This document shows, piece after piece, positions 1 through 5,421 of a stretch of DNA of 6,016 nt; within the stretch, counting starts at the first letter, position 1; each line of letters starts with the position of its first letter. Location: assembly GCA_023423405.1 (NCBI GenBank), contig JAFAFR010000085.1:1-6016 (forward strand), given 5' to 3'. The notes beneath the pieces were generated by a model. That model saw nothing but the letters and a program-made list of their open reading frames with translations, was not told where the DNA came from and did not search any database. The position numbers and the translations under genes are program-made. The DNA comes from Bacteroidota bacterium (GTDB taxonomy: Bacteria; Bacteroidota; Bacteroidia; Chitinophagales; Chitinophagaceae).

Positions 1-25
1 TGCCGCGCAAGCAGGCCGTCCTCAC

Positions 26-41
26 CCCCCGCATGCGGGGG
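26..41. repeat. Perfect 16-bp GC-rich palindrome
   Basis: The sequence CCCCCGCATGCGGGGG equals its own reverse complement. As RNA it could fold as a six-pair GC stem with a CATG loop. Neither strand has a T-run after the stem, so it is not a canonical rho-independent terminator. It could still stop or stabilise transcripts arriving from outside the window, or from the DUF486 gene that ends at 110. It could also be part of a dispersed intergenic repeat. The function is unknown, and the gene to its left is not visible. Confidence 0.5.
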
Positions 42-72
42 AAGGGAACTGAAAGATCGTGCTGATCAGGTT

Positions 73-128
73 TCAGGAAGCGCATTCCAGGAAGCTAACT
101 CCAGAAAGCTCACTCCAGGAAAATCAGC
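73..128. repeat. Degenerate 14-bp tandem repeat, four units
   Basis: Four consecutive 14-bp units start at 73, 87, 101 and 115. The core is CCAGGAAGC followed by a variable five-base part, and the clearest unit is CCAGGAAGCTAACT at 87-100. Unit 1 begins TCAGGAAGC, unit 3 has CCAGAAAGC, and unit 4 starts CCAGGAAAA before losing similarity. The array covers the 3' end of the minus-strand DUF486 gene, whose stop codon (110-112) lies in unit 3. The period is not a multiple of three, so a change in unit number would alter the protein's C-terminus. Confidence 0.7.
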
Positions 129-454
129 CAGGCGGCGACGATGACCAGCGCGAAGCCGGCCCAGTGGTTCCACTTCAGCGGCTGCCCCAGGTACCAGGTG
201 GAGAACCCCGCGAACACCAGCAGGGTGATGACCTCCTGCATGCCCTTGAGCTGCGGCGCCGAGTAGAACGCGGCCCCGATCCGGTTGGCCGGCACCGCCA
301 GGGTGTATTCGAAGAACGCGATGCCCCAGCTGACCACGATCACCATCAGGATCGGCGCGCTGCGGTACTTCAGGTGCCCGTACCAGGCGAAGGTCATGAA
401 GATGTTCGAGCAGATCAGCAGCAGGACGGGCAGCAGGCGTTCGATGTTGGGCAT
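110..454 (-). CDS. DUF486/DMT-family small membrane protein
   Basis: This encodes a 114-residue integral membrane protein of the DUF486 family (Pfam PF04342), which is distantly related to drug/metabolite transporters. Four hydrophobic segments lie at about residues 6-25, 33-53, 72-89 and 95-113. Conserved-looking stretches are TFAWYGHLK (21-29), WGIAFFEY (43-50), VPANRIG (54-60) and QLKGMQEVITL (68-78). The length is usual for the family, so the gene looks complete. The ATG at 454 gives a normal N-terminus with the first membrane segment, although no strong Shine-Dalgarno precedes it. It is transcribed away from the response regulator and shares a divergent upstream region with it. No substrate is established for the family, and I do not infer a transport role. 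The stop codon lies inside a 14-bp tandem repeat. Confidence 0.9.
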   Translation of the reverse strand: MPNIERLLPVLLLICSNIFMTFAWYGHLKYRSAPILMVIVVSWGIAFFEYTLAVPANRIGAAFYSAPQLKGMQEVITLLVFAGFSTWYLGQPLKWNHWAGFALVIVAAWLIFLE

Positions 455-544
455 GGCGGTGGTCCGGTGGGGGCGTCGAGCGTAGCAGCGCCGCGGCGGG
501 GTTCCATGGCCCGGCCTTCACGGCGCCTGTACCGGTGGCGTGGC

Positions 545-569
545 AATTTCACAAAAATTAATGTCACAA
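545..569. promoter_or_regulatory. Candidate operator: AT-rich direct repeat
   Basis: Two 10-mers, AATTTCACAA (545-554) and AATGTCACAA (560-569), differ at one base and are spaced 15 bp start to start. They sit in an AT-rich island inside very GC-rich DNA, just upstream of the response-regulator start. Direct repeats are the usual form of OmpR-family binding sites, so autoregulation is a reasonable inference, although their half-sites are more often 10-11 bp apart. A dyad, AATTT-N5-AAATT (545-559), overlaps the first copy. I could not assign convincing -35/-10 boxes for the plus-strand operon. On the minus strand, TTGTGA (554-549) followed 17 bases later by TACAGG is a weak promoter candidate for the DUF486 gene. 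Confidence 0.4.
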
Positions 570-576
570 CACCGTT

Positions 577-580
577 GGAG
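577..580 (+). promoter_or_regulatory. Ribosome binding site deciding the regulator start
   Basis: GGAG lies five bases before the ATG at 586. The in-frame GTG at 580 overlaps this GGAG and has no Shine-Dalgarno-like sequence of its own upstream. The ATG is therefore the preferred start. Confidence 0.6.
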
Positions 581-585
581 TGAGC

Positions 586-1299
586 ATGCGCGCAGGGCAG
601 GAACCGGGGGGGCTGGTCCTCATCGTCGAGGACAACCGCAACATCTCGGAAATGGTGGGTGAATATTTGGAAGGGCGCGGCTTCGAGGTCGACTACGCCG
701 CCGACGGGCTGGACGGCTACCGCTTGGCGACAGAGAACAGCTACGACGTCATCGTGCTGGACCTGATGCTGCCTCGCCTGGACGGCATCGAGGTGTGCAA
801 GCGCCTGCGCGAGGATGCGCGCAAGTCCACGCCGGTGCTGATGCTGACCGCGCGCGACACGCTCGACGAGAAGCTCACCGGCCTGAGCTCGGGCGCGGAC
901 GACTACCTGACCAAGCCGTTCGCGATCCAGGAGCTGGAGGCGCGCCTGCGCGCGCTGATCCGCCGCGAGCGCCGCCAGGTGGGCTCGGAAGTGCTGAAGG
1001 TGGCCGACCTGGTGCTCGACCCCGCCAGCATGCGCGCCACCCGCGGTGGCACCGAACTGCAGCTCTCGCCGATCGGCATGAAGCTGCTGACCATCCTGAT
1101 GCGGGAATCGCCGCGCGTGGTCAACCGCCAGGAGATCGAGCGCGAGATCTGGGGCAGCAGCCTGCCCGACTCGGACACCCTGCGCAGCCATCTCTACAAC
1201 CTGCGCAAGATCATCGACAAGCCCTACGACAAGCAACTGCTGCACACCGTGCAGAGCGCCGGCTACCGGATCGCCGACATCGAGCAGTCGCCGGCGTAA
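586..1299 (+). CDS. OmpR/PhoB-family response regulator
   Basis: This is a DNA-binding response regulator of 237 residues from ATG 586, or 239 if the GTG at 580 is used. In ATG numbering the receiver domain covers about residues 10-125. The acidic pair is E15-D16 in LIVEDN, the phospho-acceptor is D59 in VLDLMLP, the switch threonine is T88 in MLTARD, and the conserved lysine is K110 in TKPF. A winged-helix Trans_Reg_C domain follows at about 136-232, with the recognition-helix region DTLRSHLYNLRKIID and the wing VQSAGYRI. All key residues are present and the length is typical. It is the first gene of a plus-strand series, 27 bp ahead of a histidine kinase that is almost certainly its partner. 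The likely role is phosphorylation-dependent control of the adaptor and ATPase genes downstream and perhaps of its own promoter. The exact regulon cannot be read from the sequence, and no gene name is justified. Confidence 0.95.
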   Translation: MRAGQEPGGLVLIVEDNRNISEMVGEYLEGRGFEVDYAADGLDGYRLATENSYDVIVLDLMLPRLDGIEVCKRLREDARKSTPVLMLTARDTLDEKLTGLSSGADDYLTKPFAIQELEARLRALIRRERRQVGSEVLKVADLVLDPASMRATRGGTELQLSPIGMKLLTILMRESPRVVNRQEIEREIWGSSLPDSDTLRSHLYNLRKIIDKPYDKQLLHTVQSAGYRIADIEQSPA

Positions 1300-1326
1300 G
1301 CCGGCTGCGGGAAGGTCGATACGCCG

Positions 1327-2640
1327 ATGCCGCAAGGGCTGCCCAACCGCATCCGCGATGCGTTCACGTTCCAGGCGGTGATCGCCGGGATCCTGCTGAT
1401 CGTCTGCGTGATGGCGGCGGCTCTGCTCGGGCGGCAGGTACTCACCCGGCAATGGCTGCAGGCCGAGGCCGATGCCTACTGGCTGGCGCGCGGTACCGAC
1501 GTCGCCTATCCGCCGCCCTACAGCGTCAACATGCAGGGCTTTTTCGTCTCCGACACCGATGCCGCGCTCGACAGCGTGGTCGGCGGCGACCGGGCGATCG
1601 CCAGCCTGGTGTGGTTCAAGGACGCACCGCCGGGGTTTTCCTCGCGGCGCGACACCGAGGGCATGCTGCTGGTGGACCGCCGGCCGGGCGGCACCCTCTA
1701 CCTCGGGGCGTCGCTGTCGAACTTCGACCGCATGCTGGCGCTGGTGGCCGGCGTGCTGGCGTTGCTGTCGCTGGCCACCATCTTCATCGTGTCATGGCTG
1801 ACCTATCGCACCTCCAAGCGCATGGTGCTGCCGATCCATCGCCTCGCCGGCCAGGTCGGGCGCTGGGATCCGGCGGGCGACGAGGAAGGGCTGCCTGAGC
1901 CGATCGAGGCCCGCGCCGACTCCGGCCGCGAAGCGTTTGCGCTGTCGACCGCGTTGCATGGGCTGGGCGAACGCATCGCCGCCTTCGTGCGTCGCGAGCG
2001 CGAGTTCACCCGCGACGCCAGCCACGAGCTGCGCACGCCGTTGACCGTGATCCGGGTGGCCAGCGACATGATTGCCGCCGATCCATCGACCCCCGCACAC
2101 CAGCAGCGTCCGCTGCTGCGGATCCGGCGCGCGACCCAGGACATGGAGTCGATCATCGATGCGCTGCTGGTGCTCGCGCGCGAGCGGGGGGTGGTGCCGC
2201 AGAGCGAGGTGTTCGAGGTCGTGGACGTGGTCGAGGAGGAGGTCGACAAGGTCCGCGCCATGTTCGAGGCCAAACAGGTGGCGTTGGCGGTCGAGGTCCT
2301 GGCCCGGCCGCGGCTCGATGCCCCGCCACGCGTGCTGGGGGTGATGCTGGGCCACCTGCTGCGCAACGCCTGGGCCTTCACCGAGACCGGCCGGGTCGAC
2401 GTGGTGGTCGACAGCGACCGGATCATCGTCCGCGACACCGGCATCGGCATGTCCGACGAGGTGCTGCGCCGGGTCTACGACCCGTTCTTCCGGGCGGATC
2501 CCTTCGGCCAGCCGGGCAAGGGCATCGGCCTGTCCATCGTGCGCCGGCTCGGCACCCGCTTCGGCTGGCCGGTGGCGATGGAAAGCATGCCGGGCGAGGG
2601 CACCACGGTGACGATCACCCTGCAGCCGCGCGAAGGTTAG
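1327..2640 (+). CDS. Membrane sensor histidine kinase
   Basis: This is a 437-residue class I sensor kinase of the inner membrane. Membrane segments lie at about residues 16-38 and 136-158 and enclose a periplasmic sensor loop of about 97 residues that I do not recognise. A HAMP-like linker spans about 159-222. The HisKA domain has the phospho-accepting H233 in DASHELRTPLT, where HELRT also fits the HExxT phosphatase motif. The ATPase domain shows the N box at N347 (HLLRNAW), the G1 box DTGIGM (370-375), the F box DPFFRAD and the G2 box GKGIGLSIV (397-405). Nothing essential is missing. Its ATG is 27 bp after the regulator's stop, with a GGGAAGG Shine-Dalgarno at 1309-1315, so the two are very likely co-transcribed. 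The signal is unknown. An envelope stress or a transported compound would suit the exporter genes downstream, but that is inference. Confidence 0.95.
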   Translation: MPQGLPNRIRDAFTFQAVIAGILLIVCVMAAALLGRQVLTRQWLQAEADAYWLARGTDVAYPPPYSVNMQGFFVSDTDAALDSVVGGDRAIASLVWFKDAPPGFSSRRDTEGMLLVDRRPGGTLYLGASLSNFDRMLALVAGVLALLSLATIFIVSWLTYRTSKRMVLPIHRLAGQVGRWDPAGDEEGLPEPIEARADSGREAFALSTALHGLGERIAAFVRREREFTRDASHELRTPLTVIRVASDMIAADPSTPAHQQRPLLRIRRATQDMESIIDALLVLARERGVVPQSEVFEVVDVVEEEVDKVRAMFEAKQVALAVEVLARPRLDAPPRVLGVMLGHLLRNAWAFTETGRVDVVVDSDRIIVRDTGIGMSDEVLRRVYDPFFRADPFGQPGKGIGLSIVRRLGTRFGWPVAMESMPGEGTTVTITLQPREG

Positions 2641-2664
2641 GGGCGATCTGGACGAGCAAGGGCC

Positions 2665-2682
2665 GATTGGTTCGGAAGAATC
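2665..2682. promoter_or_regulatory. Imperfect dyad upstream of the adaptor gene
   Basis: GATTGGTTCGGAAGAATC is an imperfect palindrome: the outer GATT/AATC pairs fully, the inner TTC/GGA pairs with one G-T, and two positions on each side are mismatched. It lies in the 128-bp spacer between the kinase and adaptor genes, the only sizeable gap in this plus-strand series. It could be an operator for separate control of the exporter genes, but a short imperfect dyad can arise by chance. I found no clear promoter boxes beside it. Confidence 0.25.
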
Positions 2683-2714
2683 TTAGCGGCAGCTGTCTGC
2701 GCCCCCCGGCGTCG

Positions 2715-2723
2715 AAAAAAAAA
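2715..2723. promoter_or_regulatory. A9 homopolymer tract in spacer
   Basis: Nine consecutive A residues lie 45 bp before the adaptor start, flanked by GC-rich sequence. Such tracts bend DNA and can act as UP-element-like promoter parts. They are also prone to slippage, which here could change promoter spacing but no reading frame. Read on the minus strand it is a T9 run with no convincing GC hairpin directly before it, so I do not call a terminator. Confidence 0.35.
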
Positions 2724-2768
2724 CCGGAGCGGCGGTCAACTCGGCAAAGGCTGGTGCGTTAGCCTGCA

Positions 2769-4319
2769 ATGTCGCCAGCCAAGAACGTGTCCATGAGCGC
2801 CCGCACCAAGTCCCCCCGCCGCGGCCTGCCGCGTCTCGTCATTGCCCTCGTCGTGCTTGCAGCGCTGGGTGCCGGTTTCTGGTTCTGGCTGCAGCGCGAC
2901 AGCGCCGCCGCCGAAGGTGCATGGCGCACCACGCCGGTGGAACGCGGCGACATCCGCGTCGCGATCTCGGCGACCGGCACCCTCAGCGCGACCTCGACGA
3001 TCGTTGTCGGCAGCCAGATCTCGGGCCAGATCACCGAGGTGCTGGTCGACTTCAATGACGAGGTCAAGAAGGACCAGGTGCTGGCGCGCATCGACCCCAG
3101 CACCTACCAGGCGCAGATCGAACAGGGCTCGGCCCAGATCGCCGCCGCCCGCGCCGCGCTGTCGCAGGCCGAGGCAACCCTGCGCAACGCCGAACTGGAC
3201 TACCGCCGCAAGGCCGACCTGGGCACGCAGAAGCTGGTGGCGCAGAGCGACGTCGACCTGGCCCGTGCCGCGCTCGACCAGGCTCGTGCCCAGGTGGCGT
3301 CGAGCCGCTCGCAGATCGCGCAGCAGACCGCCGCCACCCAGACCACCCGGGTCAACCTGGAGCGCACGGTGATCCGCGCGCCGGTCGATGGCGTGGTGCT
3401 GGTGCGCTCGATCGAACCGGGGCAGACCGTCGCCGCCAGCATGACCGCGCCCGAGCTGTTCCAGATCGCCGAGGACCTCGGCAAGATGCGGATCGAACTG
3501 GCGGTCGACGAGGCCGACATCGGCCAGGTCCAGGTCGGCCAGACGGTCAGCTTCACCGCCGACGCATTCGACGACCGCCGTTTCCAGGGCAAGGTGGAGC
3601 AGGTGCGGCTGGCGGCGACGACGACCAACAACGTGGTCACCTACCCGGTGGTGGTGGCGGTCGACAACAGCGACGGCACCCTGCTGCCGGGGTTGACCGT
3701 CAACGCCGAGATCCAGGTCAGCAACCGCGAGAACGTGCTCAAGGTCGCCAACGCGGCGCTGCGCTACAAGCCGGCCGATGCCGACAGCGTGGCGCTGGCC
3801 GCGCCGCCGGCCGAAGGCGCGCGTGGCGGCGGCATGCTCGACGACCTGGCCGCCACCGCGGCCACGCTGCAGCTCGATGCGACCCAGCAGGCGGCGTTCG
3901 ATGCCGCGCTGGAGAAGGTCCGTGCGCGCCAGGCCGAGCAGCGCCAGGCGCGCGCCGGTGGCGGTTCCGCTGCTGGCGGCGCAGGTCCCGGCGGCCCGCC
4001 GCCCGGCGCGATGGTGATCCGTTCGAGTGGCGGTGGCGGCGACGCCATCCAGGCCCAGATCCGCCAGCGCATGCTGCAGCGGTTCCAGGAGGATTTCGCC
4101 GCGTTCACCGCAACCCTTGATACCAGGCAGCAGCAGGCCTGGAGCCGCGCGCTGGCCAGCAACATCGGCGCCACCCGGGTCACCCTGTACCGGTTGGTGA
4201 ACGGGCAGCGCGAGGCGGTGCCGGTGCGCCTGGGCGCGAGCGACGGCAGCAGCACCGAAGTGATGGGCAATGTCGCCGAAGGCGACCTGATCATCACCGG
4301 CGAACGCGCGGCGCGCTGA
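2769..4319 (+). CDS. MacA/HlyD-type periplasmic adaptor (MFP) with insert
   Basis: This 516-residue membrane fusion protein would bridge an inner-membrane ABC exporter to a TolC-like outer-membrane channel. A basic N-terminus (ARTKSPRRG) precedes one membrane anchor at about residues 20-40. A biotinyl-lipoyl half follows (GSQISGQITEVLVDFNDEVKK region, 81-101), then a long alpha-hairpin coiled coil (about 113-197), the second lipoyl half (RAPVDGVV, 203-210) and a beta-barrel region (about 238-320). The C-terminal membrane-proximal part resumes at about 468-516. An insert of about 130 residues (336-466) makes the protein longer than the roughly 370-400 residues of typical MacA. It is described as a separate entry. 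No strong Shine-Dalgarno supports ATG 2769, and the in-frame ATG at 2793 (MSARTKS) is an alternative. The gene ends two bases before the ATPase gene, so translation is probably coupled. The substrate is unknown. Confidence 0.92.
   Translation: MSPAKNVSMSARTKSPRRGLPRLVIALVVLAALGAGFWFWLQRDSAAAEGAWRTTPVERGDIRVAISATGTLSATSTIVVGSQISGQITEVLVDFNDEVKKDQVLARIDPSTYQAQIEQGSAQIAAARAALSQAEATLRNAELDYRRKADLGTQKLVAQSDVDLARAALDQARAQVASSRSQIAQQTAATQTTRVNLERTVIRAPVDGVVLVRSIEPGQTVAASMTAPELFQIAEDLGKMRIELAVDEADIGQVQVGQTVSFTADAFDDRRFQGKVEQVRLAATTTNNVVTYPVVVAVDNSDGTLLPGLTVNAEIQVSNRENVLKVANAALRYKPADADSVALAAPPAEGARGGGMLDDLAATAATLQLDATQQAAFDAALEKVRARQAEQRQARAGGGSAAGGAGPGGPPPGAMVIRSSGGGGDAIQAQIRQRMLQRFQEDFAAFTATLDTRQQQAWSRALASNIGATRVTLYRLVNGQREAVPVRLGASDGSSTEVMGNVAEGDLIITGERAAR
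3774..4166 (+). other. Insert with duplicated LTXXQ-like motif in the adaptor
   Basis: Adaptor residues of about 336-466 interrupt the usual step from beta-barrel to membrane-proximal domain. The insert has a predicted helix (about 355-395), a Gly/Pro-rich linker (about 397-424, with GGGSAAGGAGPGGPPPG) and a second helix (about 426-463). The helices carry matching motifs: LDATQQAAFDAAL at 369-381 and LDTRQQQAWSRAL at 450-462. Each is preceded by similar residues, DDLAATAATL and EDFAAFTATL. The LDxxQ core with a following helix recalls the LTXXQ motif of Spy/CpxP/ZraP periplasmic proteins, although D replaces T. The similarity and duplication are seen directly. A chaperone-like or sensing role is inference. 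Confidence 0.55.
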
Positions 4320-4321
4320 TC

Positions 4322-5062
4322 ATGACGCCGGTGATCGAAACCCTCGGGCTCGGCAAGGTGTATGCGGCCGGCACCGAGGCGGAAGTGGTGGCGCTCGATG
4401 GCGTGGATCTGCGGATCCTGCGTGGCGAGTTCGTCGCGATCATGGGGCCGTCGGGCTCGGGCAAGTCGACCCTGATGAACATGATCGGCTGCCTCGATAC
4501 CCCGACCGCCGGCACCTACCTGTGCGACGGCGTCGACGTGGCGACCCTCGACCGCGAGGCGCTCGCGGTGCTGCGCCGGGACAAGATCGGCTTCGTGTTC
4601 CAGGGCTTCAACCTGCTGCCGCGGATGAGCGCGCTGGAGAACGTGGCCATGCCGCTCGGCTACACGGGCGTGCCCTATGACGAGCGTGCCGGCCGTGCCC
4701 GCGAGGCCCTGGAGGCGGTAGGCCTGGGCCAGCGCGGCGGGCACCGTCCGAGCGAGCTGTCCGGCGGTCAGCAGCAGCGCGTGGCGATCGCGCGTGCGCT
4801 GGTGACCCGGCCGGCGCTGCTGCTGGCCGACGAACCGACCGGCAACCTCGACACGAAGACCGCGGCGGAAGTGTTTGAACTGCTGCGCCGTTTCAACGAA
4901 CAGTTCGGGTGCGCGGTGCTGGTGGTGACCCACGACCCGCGCCTGTCGGACACCTGCGACCGCACCATCCAGCTGGTGGACGGCTGCATCGTGTCGGACG
5001 AGCGGCACGAGGCCACCGGCAACCAGCGCGGACAGGGCAAACGGCCCAGGCAGGGGGAGTAG
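4322..5062 (+). CDS. ABC transporter ATP-binding protein, MacB/LolD type
   Basis: This is a 246-residue stand-alone ABC ATPase that would power an exporter from the cytoplasmic face of the inner membrane. An aromatic A-loop residue, Y14, precedes Walker A GPSGSGKST (42-50). The Q-loop is FVFQGFNLLP with Q94, the signature is LSGGQQQR (146-153), and Walker B is LLLADEP with catalytic E171. The D-loop is GNLD and the switch histidine is H204 in VTHD. FQGFNLLP together with LSGGQQQRVAIARAL is typical of the MacB/LolD (3.A.1.122/125-like) class. All catalytic residues are intact. MacB proper is a fusion with a four-helix permease. Here only the ATPase is encoded, it ends in a basic Gly/Gln/Arg-rich tail (about 230-246), and no permease gene follows. 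It starts two bases after the adaptor stop, so the pair forms one unit. The partner permease must be encoded elsewhere or be lost. Confidence 0.94.
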   Translation: MTPVIETLGLGKVYAAGTEAEVVALDGVDLRILRGEFVAIMGPSGSGKSTLMNMIGCLDTPTAGTYLCDGVDVATLDREALAVLRRDKIGFVFQGFNLLPRMSALENVAMPLGYTGVPYDERAGRAREALEAVGLGQRGGHRPSELSGGQQQRVAIARALVTRPALLLADEPTGNLDTKTAAEVFELLRRFNEQFGCAVLVVTHDPRLSDTCDRTIQLVDGCIVSDERHEATGNQRGQGKRPRQGE

Positions 5063-5096
5063 GTTCGCGCCCCGGCGCATTGCCGGCATCCAGAAA

Positions 5097-5127
5097 CACG
5101 AAACCCGGCGCGGGGCCGGGTTTCGTG
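5097..5127. terminator. Bidirectional intrinsic terminator
   Basis: A perfect 13-bp inverted repeat, CACGAAACCCGGC (5097-5109) and GCCGGGTTTCGTG (5115-5127), encloses a five-base loop. It lies 34 bp after the ATPase stop and 18 bp beyond the 3' end of the tRNA gene, so it separates convergent transcription. On the minus strand the stem is followed by TTTCTG, favouring its use for the tRNA. On the plus strand only the TTT within the stem supplies a U-run. Confidence 0.85.
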
Positions 5128-5145
5128 CAAGGGTCTGGCCTTGTC

Positions 5146-5220
5146 TGGTGGGCGGTGCAGGGTTCGAACCTGCGACCCTCGCCGTGTGAAGGCGATGCTC
5201 TACCGCTGAGCTAACCGCCC
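5146..5220 (-). tRNA. tRNA-Val (anticodon CAC)
   Basis: A complete 75-nt cloverleaf reads on the minus strand from 5220. The acceptor stem GGGCGGU pairs fully with ACCGCCC. The D arm is GCUC-AGCGGUA-GAGC. The anticodon arm is UCGCC-UUCACAC-GGCGA, with anticodon CAC at 5188-5186, which reads GUG. The T arm is GCAGG-UUCGAAC-CCUGC. The discriminator is A and the 3' CCA (5148-5146) is encoded in the gene. All stems pair without mismatch, so the gene should be functional. It converges on the ABC ATPase gene and shares the terminator between them. Confidence 0.97.
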
Positions 5221-5228
5221 GGTTCCGT

Positions 5229-5247
5229 ATCGCCAGCGTGTGGCGAT
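5229..5247 (-). other. Hairpin in tRNA precursor leader
   Basis: ATCGCCA (5229-5235) and TGGCGAT (5241-5247) form a perfect 7-bp stem with a five-base loop. It ends eight bases before the mature tRNA 5' end on the transcribed minus strand. It would be part of the leader removed by RNase P, and might guide processing or protect the precursor. A role is not established. Confidence 0.4.
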
Positions 5248-5299
5248 CGCGTCGTACCGGTTCCCGCGAGCGGGGCGATGACGATGAAGCGGGACGCGA

Positions 5300-5327
5300 A
5301 TTCTACGCAGCGGAGGGGGTGCGGCAA
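5300..5327 (-). promoter_or_regulatory. Sigma70-like promoter for tRNA-Val
   Basis: On the minus strand, TTGCCG (5327-5322) and TAGAAT (5305-5300) are separated by 16 bases. They match TTGACA/TATAAT at four or more of six positions each. Transcription would begin near 5293 and give a leader of about 70 nt before the tRNA. No other gene lies between it and the tRNA, and the TetR-family gene ends upstream at 5422. Confidence 0.65.
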
Positions 5328-5421
5328 GCCTTGCGATGGCGCGTGAACTGCCGGAGCGGGCAGGCGTGGCGGCCCGGGGGCTCGGGCGAGCGCGGGCCCC
5401 GCCGCCGCCGCGTGGCGGGAT

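Noticed and set aside
545..569. CRP/Clp-type site, because of the TCACA sequences
   Set aside because: A CRP-family site needs TGTGA-N6-TCACA in inverted orientation. Both TCACA elements here point the same way.
415..1452. Minus-strand open frame of 345 codons opposite the response regulator
   Set aside because: It overlaps the regulator, the divergent control region and the start of the DUF486 gene. Its composition is that of a shadow frame (HQHRR, QAVAVQ stretches), and the plus-strand regulator has every family motif.
4322..5062. Calling the ATPase MacB
   Set aside because: MacB is a single protein with ATPase and permease parts. This gene encodes only the ATPase part, so the name would mislead.
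3764..5089. Long minus-strand open frame of 441 codons opposite the adaptor and ATPase
   Set aside because: It is the antisense shadow of two well-supported genes in GC-rich DNA. Its translation is rich in Arg, Ala and His with no recognisable domain.
5146..5220. tRNA-Val as an integration site for a mobile element that removed the permease
   Set aside because: No duplicate of the tRNA 3' end, no integrase and no mobility gene is visible in the window. The idea has no support beyond position.
5348..5363. CTGCC-N6-GGCAG hairpin as terminator of the TetR-family gene
   Set aside because: The stem is only 5 bp and has no following T-run on the minus strand.
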